NCBI GenBank assembly: GCA_038526915.1
Contig: JBCBGF010000012.1
Span: 1-64,000, forward strand
Direction of reading: 5' to 3'
DNA: 64,000 nt
From: JBCBGF01 sp038526915
GTDB taxonomy: Bacteria; Pseudomonadota; Alphaproteobacteria; Rhodobacterales; Rhodobacteraceae
Shown here: positions 26,952 through 36,261 of the stretch, in pieces
Position numbering within the stretch: the stretch's first letter is position 1
Layout of the letters: every line of letters starts with the position of its first letter
Translations under genes and position numbers: made by a program
The notes under the pieces: generated by a model
What the model saw: only the letters and a program-made list of their open reading frames with translations
Told to the model about the DNA's origin: nothing
Databases searched by the model: none

Positions 26952-27449
26952 TTACTCTCCAGCGGGTGCCGGCGGGCACCCTTCGGGCGCGGGGCGGCCA
27001 TCGAAGACCTCCTCCCCACAGGCGTTGATCTGGTGCCAGGCAAAGGCCCGACCATCGGGGAACACCGCGATCACGCGGTCGATCCCGTAGATGACGTTGA
27101 ACTGGCCGAGATACGCCTGAGCCGCGCCACTGGCAAGCGCGTCGCCGATGGCCGCGGCATCGAAACAGTCGAACCAGCCCGGCGCGTTTAGCGGGGTGGC
27201 ATCCGGGTAGGGATCGCCCGCCAGCGTGCCGTCCACCTCAAAACACGCGCGGAACCGGATCGGCGAGCTGCTGGCATCGATGGCCTGCACCCCTGTCGCT
27301 GCCAGGGGCCGTGCCTCACCACCCTGGGTCACGGTCAATGCCACATCATCTACCCGCTCATAGAACGCATAGACCTGGAGCCAGTACATCGCCGCCCCGC
27401 CGATCACGGCCACGATGAGCAGAAATATCCCGATGACCTTGCCGCTCAT
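26952..27449 (-). CDS. Membrane-anchored protein, DUF6446-like
   Basis: A 165-residue protein with one N-terminal helix (about residues 4-26, VIGIFLLIVAVIGGAAMYWL) and a periplasmic domain with four cysteines (RACFEVDG, WFDCFDAAA, INACGEEVF, EGCPPAP). It is found between glyQ and glyS in Rhodobacteraceae, from which I recall the DUF number; that label should be checked. The stop is 2 bp before glyS, so it is tightly coupled to it. No reaction is known. Confidence 0.75.
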   Translation of the reverse strand: MSGKVIGIFLLIVAVIGGAAMYWLQVYAFYERVDDVALTVTQGGEARPLAATGVQAIDASSSPIRFRACFEVDGTLAGDPYPDATPLNAPGWFDCFDAAAIGDALASGAAQAYLGQFNVIYGIDRVIAVFPDGRAFAWHQINACGEEVFDGRPAPEGCPPAPAGE

Positions 27450-27453
27450 GCCC

Positions 27454-28122
27454 TCAGATCCAATCGAGATTGACCTTGGTTTTGGGATAAGCCGCGGCGA
27501 CCCTTTCTTTCAGCGCGCGGAACCTTGGGCGCAGGGCTTTGAACTTGCGCTCATGCGTCTCGGCCACGGTCAGGCGGATCGGATCGAATAGCTCCCGCCG
27601 CTCCATCTCTTCCAGAATGTCGAGTTCCGCCCCTTCGATATCCATCTTGAGGAACGCGATCTCGCCGTGGGTTTGGATGAGGTCGCCCACAAAGGCGGGA
27701 AAATCGATCACGTCCACCGCGATCCCATCAGCTTCCGCAATCCCGCGCCCGCCCGCGATGACGGTGCTTTTCACCGACCCGCCACGTGGATTGTCGGCAA
27801 AGTTCTCGGCCCGCATTAGCGTGATCTGCCCCGCGTTGAGGCCCACCGCCGCGGGGTGCAGCGTCACATTCGCCGCCCCGCCAAACCGCTTGGACAGCTT
27901 GCCGAAGGCAAACGGATCGGGCTCAAAGCAATGCACGCTCGCCCCCGTCGCGGCCAGCACCGCCGTCACTTCACCCACATTGGCCCCGCAATCGACGCAG
28001 ACGTCCCCGGGCCGCAACATCGACGCGATCCCATCGAGCAGCCCCCGCGCATGGGCCACCCGCATGTTGCGGTCATGGCGGCGCTTGAGCTTTTCGAGTT
28101 CAGCGACAGCGGCCTCGCTCAC
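27454..28122 (-). CDS. FkbM family methyltransferase
   Basis: A 222-residue SAM-dependent methyltransferase. The SAM motif is VCVDCGANVGEVTAVLAATG, with the acidic loop CFEPDPFAF, and the FkbM motif IAFLKMDIEGAELDILEEME. The family methylates hydroxyls of sugars and other metabolites. The GTG start at 28122 overlaps the glyQ stop by 4 bp (GTGA), and an upstream extension overlaps glyQ without family similarity. Its place between glyQ and glyS makes it part of that operon; a link to glycine or tRNA is not established. Confidence 0.87.
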   Translation of the reverse strand: MSEAAVAELEKLKRRHDRNMRVAHARGLLDGIASMLRPGDVCVDCGANVGEVTAVLAATGASVHCFEPDPFAFGKLSKRFGGAANVTLHPAAVGLNAGQITLMRAENFADNPRGGSVKSTVIAGGRGIAEADGIAVDVIDFPAFVGDLIQTHGEIAFLKMDIEGAELDILEEMERRELFDPIRLTVAETHERKFKALRPRFRALKERVAAAYPKTKVNLDWI

Positions 28123-29039
28123 GCCGCCGCCCCCCCGGCCTCGGTCTGCACAAACGCGTCCGCGCATTGCTTGGCCAGCGCGCGCACCCGCCCGATATAG
28201 GCCTGGCGTTCCGTCACCGAGATCACGCCGCGCGCGTCGAGCAGGTTGAAGAGGTGGCTGGCCTTGATGCACTGGTCATAGGCAGGCAGCGCCATGATGA
28301 TCCGGCGGCCCGTTTTGGGGTCATCGGCGGGTTCAGCCAGAATGCGCTGGCACTCGGCCTCGGCATCCTCGAAATGCCGCATCAGCATCTCGGTATCGGC
28401 CACGTCGAAATTCCAACGCGCATATTGCGCCTCCGCCTCGCGGAACACATCGCCATAGGTCAGCGGGATAGGGGATTGCGGGTCATTGAAGGGCATCGCG
28501 TTGCCGTCGTCATAGCCCAGCACATACATCGCCAACCGCTCCAGGCCATAGGTCAGCTCACCTGACACCGGCTTGCAGTCATGTCCGCCCACTTGCTGGA
28601 AATAGGTGTACTGGCTGACTTCCATGCCGTCACACCAAACCTCCCACCCCAGGCCCCAAGCGCCCAGCGTCGGGCTTTCCCAGTCATCCTCCACAAATCG
28701 GATGTCGTGCATTGCAGTATCAATCCCGATCGCATCGAGCGATCCAAGATAGATCTCCTGCATATCGGGCGGCGAGGGTTTGAGCAGCACCTGATACTGG
28801 TAGTAATGCTGCCACCGGTTCGGGCTGTCGCCATAGCGCCCGTCGGTGGGGCGGCGCGAGGGCTGAACATAGGCCGCGGCCCAGGGCGCCGACCCCAAGG
28901 ATCGCAGCGTGGTGGCCGGGTGAAACGTGCCCGCGCCCACTTCCATGTCATAGGGCTGCAGGATCGCGCAGCCGCGGCCTGCCCAATAGGTCTGCAGCCG
29001 CAGGATCACGTCCTGAAAACAGGTGGGTTTGTCTGCCAT
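28119..29039 (-). CDS. glyQ: Glycyl-tRNA synthetase alpha subunit
   Basis: A 306-residue class II catalytic subunit. MADKPTCFQDVILRLQTYWA and CAILQPYDMEVGAGTFHPAT give the ATP and substrate pocket; motif 2 includes YVQPSRRPTDGRYGDSPNR, and motif 3 is GELTYGLERLAMY. An in-frame start at 29111 would add 24 residues outside the family alignment, so ATG 29039 is preferred. First gene of glyQ-FkbM-DUF6446-glyS-(PPDK-like). Confidence 0.97.
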   Translation of the reverse strand: MADKPTCFQDVILRLQTYWAGRGCAILQPYDMEVGAGTFHPATTLRSLGSAPWAAAYVQPSRRPTDGRYGDSPNRWQHYYQYQVLLKPSPPDMQEIYLGSLDAIGIDTAMHDIRFVEDDWESPTLGAWGLGWEVWCDGMEVSQYTYFQQVGGHDCKPVSGELTYGLERLAMYVLGYDDGNAMPFNDPQSPIPLTYGDVFREAEAQYARWNFDVADTEMLMRHFEDAEAECQRILAEPADDPKTGRRIIMALPAYDQCIKASHLFNLLDARGVISVTERQAYIGRVRALAKQCADAFVQTEAGGAAA

Positions 29040-29187
29040 GGGTCCGCGCGCGCCTGCCAAATGAGCCCCGAAAATCGCGTTCTCAATAGGCAACAGGTCG
29101 CGCAGGGTCAATCAAGGCGGGGGTTATTGGGGTGCAAAGGCCGTGGGCTTTGCTAGACTCCCGCAAAACAAAGGGTCAGGGGGCCTT

Positions 29188-30900
29188 ATGCAGTCCATTC
29201 TACAGGCATGCGTCGCGGCAGCGGTCGCGATCATTTTGATCATTGCCCATCCCGCACAGGCCCAGGATCAGGCCTGGGTCCAGATCGAAGCCCGGCCCAA
29301 TCTGGGATCAGCGCTGGAACGCGCGCGGGCCTATGACAATCAGGTCGACAACGTCTCGGGCTACCGCCTGAACTCGGGCTGGTACGCCATCACGCTGGGC
29401 CCCTACCCGCCCTTGGTGGCCGAGGCCGAACTTGCACGCCTGCGCCGCCTCAACGCGATCCCGCCCGACAGCTTTATCGCCGATGGCGGCAACTTCGGGA
29501 CCCAGTTCTGGCCCGATGAGCCGGTGGCCACAACGCTTCTGCCCGAAACCCCCGCGCCCGAGCCGCAAGTGGCCGATGAAACCCCAGCGCAGGCCCGCGC
29601 GACCGAACGTGCCCTTGGCCCCGAACAACGCTTCCAGATCCAGCAAGCGCTGCAATGGGCGGGGTACTATACCAGCACAATCGATGGCCTCTTCGGCCCA
29701 GGCACGCGCCGGTCGATGGCCGCCTGGCAAACCGCGCAAGGCTTTGAACCCACGGGCGTTCTGACAACCGGCCAGCGGGCAGACCTGGTGGGTGCCTACC
29801 TAGAGGCACGCCGCAACCTGGGGCTGGAACTCGTCACCGATTTCGATGCGGGGATCGAGATCGAACTGCCCACGGCACTGGTGACATTCGACCGCTATGA
29901 GGCCCCCTTTGCCCATTACACGTCCGCGGATGACAGCGGTGTCGAAGTTCTCTTGATCTCGCAAACCGGTGACAGCACCGCGATGGCCGCCCTCTACGCG
30001 ATCCTGCAAACGCTCGAAATCATGCCCCCCGATGGCCGCCGCAACCTCAACCGGCGCGGCTTCACCATCGAGGGCGAAAGCACCCGCCGCTATGGCTTTG
30101 CTGAGGTCGGCCTGCGCGACGGGGTGATCAAAGGCTTCATCCTGGCCTGGCCCGCCGATGACGTGGAACACCGGGTATTGGCCCTGGGTGCGATGCGCGA
30201 AACCTTCAATCCGCTGGCAGGGGCGGTCCTGCCCGATGACATCGGGCTGAGCCAGGATCAGCGGCCCGATCTGGTGTCCGGGCTGGAAATCCGCACGCCC
30301 GAGTTCACCCGCAGCGGCGCCTATATCGACGCGGGCGGCGGTGTTCTGACGGCTGCGGCGGGATTGGACGCGTGCGGCCGCATTACCATCGGCGAAGACG
30401 CGGTGGCCGATATCGCCGCCGCCGATCCCGGCCTGGGCATCGCCCTCCTACGTCCCCAGACCACACACGCTCCACTCGGCACGCTGCAACTGGCCGACAC
30501 GGCTCCGCGCCTGAAATCCGAGATCGCGGTGGCGGGCTATTCCTATGGCGGGCTTCTGGGCGCACCGACGCTCAGCTATGGCACGTTGGAAGATGTGCGC
30601 GGCCTCGACGGCGATACGACGCGCGACCGTCTGTCTGTCGCGGTGCAACCCGGCGATGCCGGGGGTCCGGTGGTCGATCCCGACGGGACGCTCTTGGGCA
30701 TCCTGTTGCCCCCGCCCGGCGACGGCCAGCGCACCCTGCCCGCCGATGTGCAGCTCTCCGTCGATGCCACAGCCCTCGCGCCGTTTCTGGCGGAAAACGG
30801 CGTGCCCGAAGCGGTGAGCCTCGGGGCCGTGCCCCTCGCGCCGGAGGATCTGGTGCAGCGTGCAGGGGATGCGACGGCGTTGGTGCAGTGTTGGGAATGA
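29188..30900 (+). CDS. Secreted SPOR/peptidoglycan-binding protein with a degenerate trypsin-like domain
   Basis: A 570-residue exported protein with a signal peptide (MQSILQACVAAAVAIILIIA, cut after AQA). An SPOR-like segment lies at residues 28-105 (WVQIEARPNLGSALERARAY). A PG_binding_1 domain follows at about 150-200 (IQQALQWAGYYTSTIDGLFG). A chymotrypsin-fold domain lies at about 370-540. In the latter the catalytic Ser of GDSGGP is Ala491 (PGDAGGPVV), and the His of the usual VLTNAHV is Ala391 (VLTAAAG). It therefore cannot be an active serine protease by the standard mechanism and probably binds the cell wall or a partner. AGGGGG precedes ATG 29188. Confidence 0.85.
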   Translation: MQSILQACVAAAVAIILIIAHPAQAQDQAWVQIEARPNLGSALERARAYDNQVDNVSGYRLNSGWYAITLGPYPPLVAEAELARLRRLNAIPPDSFIADGGNFGTQFWPDEPVATTLLPETPAPEPQVADETPAQARATERALGPEQRFQIQQALQWAGYYTSTIDGLFGPGTRRSMAAWQTAQGFEPTGVLTTGQRADLVGAYLEARRNLGLELVTDFDAGIEIELPTALVTFDRYEAPFAHYTSADDSGVEVLLISQTGDSTAMAALYAILQTLEIMPPDGRRNLNRRGFTIEGESTRRYGFAEVGLRDGVIKGFILAWPADDVEHRVLALGAMRETFNPLAGAVLPDDIGLSQDQRPDLVSGLEIRTPEFTRSGAYIDAGGGVLTAAAGLDACGRITIGEDAVADIAAADPGLGIALLRPQTTHAPLGTLQLADTAPRLKSEIAVAGYSYGGLLGAPTLSYGTLEDVRGLDGDTTRDRLSVAVQPGDAGGPVVDPDGTLLGILLPPPGDGQRTLPADVQLSVDATALAPFLAENGVPEAVSLGAVPLAPEDLVQRAGDATALVQCWE

Positions 30901-30920
30901 GGGTATAACGCGACACAAGC

Positions 30921-31078
30921 CGGGCCAGCGCCTGCCCGTGGGGTGGCGCCGCAACCTCTGGCCGAAGCGCTTTATGGCAGCAAGGTACATCTTCCAGATC
31001 CACCGCGCGCGCCGCCAGCAAAAGCGCCAGCCCGCCGGGACGGGCAGGCACTGGCCCGGCGCCTTCGGCTTGATTCCG
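30921..31078 (+). repeat. Intergenic repeat family R, copy A (forward)
   Basis: A structured sequence with near-perfect 19-bp terminal inverted repeats at 30921-30939 and 31040-31058 (one mismatch), followed by a mini-hairpin and CTTGATTCCG. A second copy lies in reverse orientation at 41910-42073. Shared blocks include GCCGTGGGGTGGCGC-like, CTTTATGGCAGC, CATCTTCCA and a run of about 28 identical bases at 31022-31049. Both copies have 138 bp between the outer edges of the inverted repeats. It ends 20 bp before the trkH stop. It has no protein-coding signal of its own. Confidence 0.8.
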
Positions 31079-31097
31079 GGCCAACCAGCCCCACCCT

Positions 31098-32549
31098 TCA
31101 ATTCGTCCGCCAGAACGACACCGTGAGCAGCGCATAGACCGCCATCAACTCCAACCGCCCGATCAGCATCCCCGCGATCAGCAGCCACTTGGCCGTATCA
31201 TTCAGCCCGCCAAAGTTGCCCGTCGGCCCGATCTCATCCCCCAGCCCCGGCCCGATATTCGCAAGCGCCGCCGCCGCCCCGCTCACAGACGTGATAAAGT
31301 CGAGCCCCGTGGCCCCCAATGCCACCGACAACACCCCCAGTGACACGATGAACAACACAAAAAACGCCATCACCGACGACACCACATCCTCACCCACCGG
31401 TCGCCCGGCATAGCGCGGGGCGAACATCCCGTTGGGCGAATGGATCCGCCGGATCTGCGCCTTAATCGACGAAAACAACAGCTGATAGCGGAACACCTTG
31501 ATCGAACACGATGTCGACCCTGCGCAGCCCCCGATCAGCCCGGTGAAAAAGATCAAAACCACCGGAAACGCGCCCCAGACCATATAGTCCGCACTGGCAT
31601 AGCCCGTGCCCGTGACAATGGACGTGACGTTGAACAGCGCCTTGCGAAACGCCGCCTCGCTCAGCGCGCCGGCCTGCACCCACAGCCACAGGGTGACCAC
31701 CATCACGATGACGACGACGATGGCGAAGAAGACACGGATCTGGCTGTCGTTAAACAGCGGTTGCGCTGTGCCGCTGACAAGCTGGACGTAGCGCACGAAC
31801 GGCAACGCGGCGAGCAGCATGAACACCACCGCCGCATATTCCACCCCCGGCCCGAACGCGGCAAAAGATGCGTCGTAATTCGCGAAACCACCCGTGGCCA
31901 CCGTGGTCATCGCGTGGGTGATCGCATCAAAGGGCTCCATCCCGGCAATCGCATAGGCCATCGCGCAGGCGGCAGTGAGGGTGAAATAGATGCCAGAGAT
32001 GCGCGATGAGATCTCGGTCGCGCGGGGCAGGATCTTTCCGAAGGTGTCAAAGCCTTCGGACCGGAAGATCTGCATCCCGCCAATGCGCAGTTCGGGCAGG
32101 AACACCATCGCCACAACGATGATCCCGATCCCCCCGAACCACTGCAACAGCGCGCGCCAGAACAACAGGCCGCTGGGCAAGGTCTCCAGATCGGAAAACA
32201 CCGTGGACCCGGTGGTGGTCAGGCCCGACATCGCCTCGAAAAACGCATCGACAAAGCGCGCGTCCGTGGCCCCCATGGCAAAGGGCAGCGCACCAAAGAT
32301 CGGCAGGGCCAGCCACACCCCCGTGGTCAGCAAGAACGTCTGCTGGATGCTCAGCCGATCCGGCACCCCGTTGGCACAGGCCAGCGCCAGCATCCCACCG
32401 GTCAGCGTGGTGATGATCGAGGTCTCAAGGAAGGTCGTCCAATGCCCGTTGCCCGCAACCGCATCGATGGCCAATGGTGCCAGCATCGCGGCCCCCAACG
32501 CGGCCACCAACAGGCCCACGACATATCCCACAGGGCGCAAGTCGATCAT
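31098..32549 (-). CDS. trkH: TrkH-type potassium uptake protein
   Basis: A 483-residue membrane channel subunit for K+ uptake, with four pore loops of the MPM fold. Selectivity-filter segments are visible as AMSGLTTTGSTVFSDLE, TTVATGGFANYD, SIVTGTGYASADY and ANIGPGLGD. The intramembrane-gate region GLIGGCAGSTSCSIKVFRY is typical of TrkH. It needs cytosolic TrkA, which is not encoded nearby. It lies 48 bp downstream of folE2. Confidence 0.95.
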   Translation of the reverse strand: MIDLRPVGYVVGLLVAALGAAMLAPLAIDAVAGNGHWTTFLETSIITTLTGGMLALACANGVPDRLSIQQTFLLTTGVWLALPIFGALPFAMGATDARFVDAFFEAMSGLTTTGSTVFSDLETLPSGLLFWRALLQWFGGIGIIVVAMVFLPELRIGGMQIFRSEGFDTFGKILPRATEISSRISGIYFTLTAACAMAYAIAGMEPFDAITHAMTTVATGGFANYDASFAAFGPGVEYAAVVFMLLAALPFVRYVQLVSGTAQPLFNDSQIRVFFAIVVVIVMVVTLWLWVQAGALSEAAFRKALFNVTSIVTGTGYASADYMVWGAFPVVLIFFTGLIGGCAGSTSCSIKVFRYQLLFSSIKAQIRRIHSPNGMFAPRYAGRPVGEDVVSSVMAFFVLFIVSLGVLSVALGATGLDFITSVSGAAAALANIGPGLGDEIGPTGNFGGLNDTAKWLLIAGMLIGRLELMAVYALLTVSFWRTN

Positions 32550-32597
32550 AGGGGTGAGCGTTGGACGCTGGGCCCCCGGCTGTCAAGCCGGGGTGCC

Positions 32598-33701
32598 TCA
32601 GCCGGTGTGGAACAAGGTCTGGAAGAAGCGCGGGTCGACGCTGGCCTGCTCAAAGGTCGGGCCGTCGGTCAGAACGCTGACGGCGTCATGGCTGTGCAGG
32701 CTTTCCTGATGGCTCGCCACCACCCGGAAGTCGCCCACGCGCGGGTCTTTCTGCAGCTGTTCCGCGAACAAACGCGCCGCATCTTCCACAAAGATCGGGT
32801 TGGCGGCGTTCAGTTCCGCAAAGGCCTGTTCATCCTCGCGCTTGACCATCACCTGCGTTTCCGTCGCCACCGCCGCACGGGCCAGTTCGATCAGATCCTC
32901 GAACCAGAGCCGGCCCGCATCCTCGTCCAGTACCAGCGATATCCGCGCGACCGAGCGCTGCGAATGCGGCGTGGCGAGTTGGCCGCGCGTCTGGCGGGCA
33001 TGTTCCGATAGCTCCAGCGAACAGGGGCAGGTCGAGGAATAGACATAGTCCAGATGCACGATCTTGCGCCGCACACCCGCCTGCTCGATCAGCTCCAGCG
33101 CGATGTCATAGTACTGATAGCCCGACAGGCCCGACCGCAGGCTTTCCACCTTCATCGGATAGCTCAGCCGCATCTGGATGCGCGCGTCCAGGCTGCCCAG
33201 ATCCAGCTTGTAATCATCCAGGGCCGCCTCGATCACGCCAAACGACACCGTATCCTCGGCATGGCGATAAAAGCTGCGCATGATGCGGCTCATGTTGATG
33301 CCCTTTTTCTCGGCATCAAGACTGACGGTTCCAGTGACCGACGTCTCCAACCGCTCATACCCGCCCGACCGCGCGCGGTAGCGCAGTGGCAGGCGAAAGT
33401 TCGAAATGCCCACATGCTGGATCGCGCGATGGGCGCCTTTGATCAGGCTTTCAGGCCCATTCTGCAGATCCGGCAGGCCCGCGCGATAGGCATCATCCAC
33501 GCGAAATTCCGACGGGTACTGCCGCACAAGCACCGGATAGGCCGCCCCATCCGCTCCCGGGACCACGCGATGAATGGCCGGGTCAAGCGTGGCCACCTCT
33601 TCAGGCTGGGCGGTGTCCGCCCAGGCGCGCAAGACGGCCAGTGCTTCGGCCGCGTCCTCGCGCGATGGCGCGCGATCGATCGTTGTGGAATGGATATTCA
33701 T
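32598..33701 (-). CDS. folE2: GTP cyclohydrolase FolE2 (type IB)
   Basis: A 367-residue enzyme that makes 7,8-dihydroneopterin triphosphate from GTP, the first step of folate (and queuosine) synthesis, and can work with Mn instead of Zn. Typical blocks are SLDAEKKGINMSRIMRSFY, SYPMKVESLRSGLSGYQYYD, VYSSTCPCSLELSEHARQ (metal Cys) and PHSQRSVARISL, where the His is conserved. In many bacteria FolE2 is a zinc-limitation backup under Zur, but I see no Zur-like site in the 150 bp upstream. Confidence 0.95.
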   Translation of the reverse strand: MNIHSTTIDRAPSREDAAEALAVLRAWADTAQPEEVATLDPAIHRVVPGADGAAYPVLVRQYPSEFRVDDAYRAGLPDLQNGPESLIKGAHRAIQHVGISNFRLPLRYRARSGGYERLETSVTGTVSLDAEKKGINMSRIMRSFYRHAEDTVSFGVIEAALDDYKLDLGSLDARIQMRLSYPMKVESLRSGLSGYQYYDIALELIEQAGVRRKIVHLDYVYSSTCPCSLELSEHARQTRGQLATPHSQRSVARISLVLDEDAGRLWFEDLIELARAAVATETQVMVKREDEQAFAELNAANPIFVEDAARLFAEQLQKDPRVGDFRVVASHQESLHSHDAVSVLTDGPTFEQASVDPRFFQTLFHTG

Positions 33702-33850
33702 ACCGGGGCCCTCCGCCCTGTCGTCCGGGCGCTACAGATGGGGTGCTGCGACCGTTTGTCCAGATTTGGTTACCTAGAATTTACGGTGTCCGGCGGGATT
33801 TGGATCAACGCGTGACGCCAGGGAAGCGGGCACGCCCCTGGCACGCGACG

Positions 33851-34591
33851 TCAGGTTTTCCCATATATTTCAATGAACTTCCGCAAAATCCGCTCCGGCT
33901 GGGTGACCTCGGCCGCCAGGCATCGTTCGGTCAGCGCATCGGCATCGGCGGGATCGAAATATCCCCGGTCGCGATAGATCCGGATGCGGTCGGCAAAGAC
34001 CTGTCCGTCCGCCTCTGGGTGGAACTGGGTGGCATAGACATGCCGGCCACAGCGGATCATCTGATAGCGGCAGGTTTCGGACGCCATCAGGTGAACACAC
34101 CCCGGCGGCAGGTCCTGCGTCGCCTCCTTATGCCCCACCAGCGCCGGAAACGCCCGCGGCAGATCGGCGAGCAGCGGATCGCGCGCGCCGTCCTCTGTCA
34201 CCGTGCAATCCACCGGCCCCACCGGCTCGCCCCAGCGGCGTTTGCTGACTTCGGTCCCGAGGTGATGGGCCAGGATGCTGATCCCATAGCAGCAGCCCAT
34301 GAAGGGGATATCGCGTTCGGTGATCTCGGGCATGAGCGACAGGATCTCGGCCTCGATCCGCGCCTCGTCGGCGGGTTTGTCCCCGGGCGCATCACTGACA
34401 CAGCCCGGCCCGCCGCCGACGATGACACCGGCATAGTCGGACAGGCTGAGGTCGGTGGGCAGGCGTTCCTGTTCCAACCGGATGCGGTGCGCACGCTCAG
34501 ACGGCAGCCCGCCCTTGGCGAGGAAGGCCTGGAACTCACCGTCAGAGGCATCGGCTTCGGGGCGCAGTTGGAGGATTAGGAACGGTTTCAT
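33851..34591 (-). CDS. Class I glutamine amidotransferase (GMP synthase-like GATase1)
   Basis: A 246-residue stand-alone amidotransferase domain. It has VIVGGGPGCVSDAPG in place of the usual GGP motif, the nucleophile in IPFMGCCYGISILAHHLG, and the His of YATQFHPEADG. Relatives of this type hydrolyse glutamine or gamma-glutamyl compounds. ATG 34591 starts the conserved MKPFLILQLRPEADASDGEF; an ATG two codons upstream is also possible. It neighbours a GFA protein; the pair may have a shared role, but the spacing (43 bp) is the only evidence. Confidence 0.88.
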   Translation of the reverse strand: MKPFLILQLRPEADASDGEFQAFLAKGGLPSERAHRIRLEQERLPTDLSLSDYAGVIVGGGPGCVSDAPGDKPADEARIEAEILSLMPEITERDIPFMGCCYGISILAHHLGTEVSKRRWGEPVGPVDCTVTEDGARDPLLADLPRAFPALVGHKEATQDLPPGCVHLMASETCRYQMIRCGRHVYATQFHPEADGQVFADRIRIYRDRGYFDPADADALTERCLAAEVTQPERILRKFIEIYGKT

Positions 34592-34634
34592 CGCCATCGG
34601 GCCTACAGGAGCGGACCGGCAGAGAAAAGGGAGG

Positions 34635-35069
34635 CTACCCGCCCCCCTCCGGCGATAGATGCGACCGCGCCGATCCGGCGTGCCGTTCAAGCCCGTCGTC
34701 GATATGCAGCCACGGCAACCGGCTTTCAGCATGGGAATGCATCGTAGGCGCAAGTGCTGCGGCCTGATCGATGACACCCAGCGACAGATAGACCTGCCCC
34801 GGCAGATAGTCATAGCGCCCTGTCAGCGAAGACCCGCAGTGCCCACAAAAGCTACGGCGCACGCCGGGGGTCGCCTCGATCACGCGGCCTTCGTCGGGGT
34901 CAAAGGCCAGATCGCCTTCGGCAAAGGCCGCAAAAGCGGCAACGGGGCCGCCGGTTGCACGGCGGCAGGCCTCACAATGGCAATAGGTCACGGCTTGGGG
35001 CGCGGCCGTGGCGCGGAACGTGATCGTCCCGCAATAGCAACGCCCAGTGATCTGTGGGGTCTCGGTCAT
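34635..35069 (-). CDS. GFA family protein (glutathione-dependent formaldehyde-activating-like)
   Basis: A 144-residue zinc-binding protein with the GFA/CENP-V cysteine pattern: GRCYCGTITF, YCHCEACRRATGG and FCGHCGSSLTGRY. The family name comes from S-(hydroxymethyl)glutathione synthase, but most members have no proven activity. The C-terminal tail (RSHLSPEGGG) is unstructured. Its upstream neighbour on the strand is ackA, 31 bp away. Confidence 0.9.
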   Translation of the reverse strand: MTETPQITGRCYCGTITFRATAAPQAVTYCHCEACRRATGGPVAAFAAFAEGDLAFDPDEGRVIEATPGVRRSFCGHCGSSLTGRYDYLPGQVYLSLGVIDQAAALAPTMHSHAESRLPWLHIDDGLERHAGSARSHLSPEGGG

Positions 35070-35100
35070 GGCGTGATCGTCCCAGCTTGGGACCCGGCGG

Positions 35101-36261
35101 TCAATCGCGCCCGCCCAACACCGCCTGCACCGCCCGCGCGATCACCCGTTCCTCATCGGTGGGAACCACCAGAACCCGCACCTCGCCCGTCCCGATATCG
35201 CCCGCATTGGCCTCATTCCGACCCGCGTCGATCCTGATCCCCAGATATCCCATCCCCTCCGCAATACCCGCACGGACCGGCGCGGCGTTCTCCCCCACGC
35301 CACCGCTGAACACCAGCGCATCGATCCCGCCAAGGATCGCCGTCAGCCCGCCAAGCTCGCGCCGGGCGCTGAGGATGTAGTACTGGATGGCCTCTGCCGC
35401 CTCTGGCGCGTCTGAGCCCAGAAGCGTGCGCATATCGCTCGACAGGCCCGACAGTCCCAAAAGCCCGCTTTCGCGGTAGAGGAGCGCCGTTAGGTCATTC
35501 GCCCCCATCCCGCGCTGGTCCATCAGATAGAGCAGCACCCCTGGATCGATCTGGCCCGAGCGGGTGCCCATGGGCAGCCCGTCCAGCGCCGAAAACCCCA
35601 TGGTGGAGGCGATGCTTTTGCCGCCCTGCACCGCACACATCGACGCGCCGTTGCCCAGGTGTGCCACGACCATGCGCTTGCCGCGAAGATCGGGATACTC
35701 GGCTGCAACCGCGCCGGTCACATAGTCATAGCTCAGCCCGTGGAACCCATAGCGCCGCACCCCCTGATCGTAGAAGTGCCGCGGCAGGGCGAAGGTATCG
35801 TTGACCCACGGATGCCCCCGGTGAAACGCGGTATCGAAACAGCCCACCTGAACCGCCCCAGGGAAGGCCGTCTGCGCGGCGGTGACCCCGGCCAGATTGT
35901 GCGGCTGGTGCAGGGGCGCTAGGGGGGACAGCCCGTTCAGCTCGGCCAGAACCGTATCGCTCAGAACCACAGGTGCGGCATAGTCCGGCCCGCCATGGAC
36001 GATCCGGTGGCCGACACCGGCGATGGTCAGATCGGGCACCTGGCCGTGCAGCGCCGCGATCACCTGATCCAGCGCCTCCGCCGGCGTCGCGGCGGCCACG
36101 GCATCGGTCGTCTTCTGCCCGTCTGCCTTGATCTCCAGCCGCGCGGCGTGGCCCACGCCGTCGACCTGCCCGCTCAGGATCATCTCAGGGTCATCAGCGG
36201 CCTCATAAAGCGCGAACTTCAACGAAGATGAGCCCGCGTTCAGCGTCAGGATGCGGCTCAT
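35101..36261 (-). CDS. ackA: Acetate kinase
   Basis: A 386-residue enzyme that interconverts acetate plus ATP and acetyl phosphate. The start is MSRILTLNAGSSSLKFALYE. Further motifs are GHRIVHGGPDYAAPV, CFDTAFHRGHPWV, RRYGFHGLSYDYV, VAHLGNGASMCAV, GFSALDGLPMGTRSG and VFSGGVGENAAPVRAG, all with catalytic residues intact. The ATG overlaps the stop of the phosphotransacetylase gene by 4 bp, so the two acetyl-phosphate enzymes are coupled. Confidence 0.97.
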   Translation of the reverse strand: MSRILTLNAGSSSLKFALYEAADDPEMILSGQVDGVGHAARLEIKADGQKTTDAVAAATPAEALDQVIAALHGQVPDLTIAGVGHRIVHGGPDYAAPVVLSDTVLAELNGLSPLAPLHQPHNLAGVTAAQTAFPGAVQVGCFDTAFHRGHPWVNDTFALPRHFYDQGVRRYGFHGLSYDYVTGAVAAEYPDLRGKRMVVAHLGNGASMCAVQGGKSIASTMGFSALDGLPMGTRSGQIDPGVLLYLMDQRGMGANDLTALLYRESGLLGLSGLSSDMRTLLGSDAPEAAEAIQYYILSARRELGGLTAILGGIDALVFSGGVGENAAPVRAGIAEGMGYLGIRIDAGRNEANAGDIGTGEVRVLVVPTDEERVIARAVQAVLGGRD

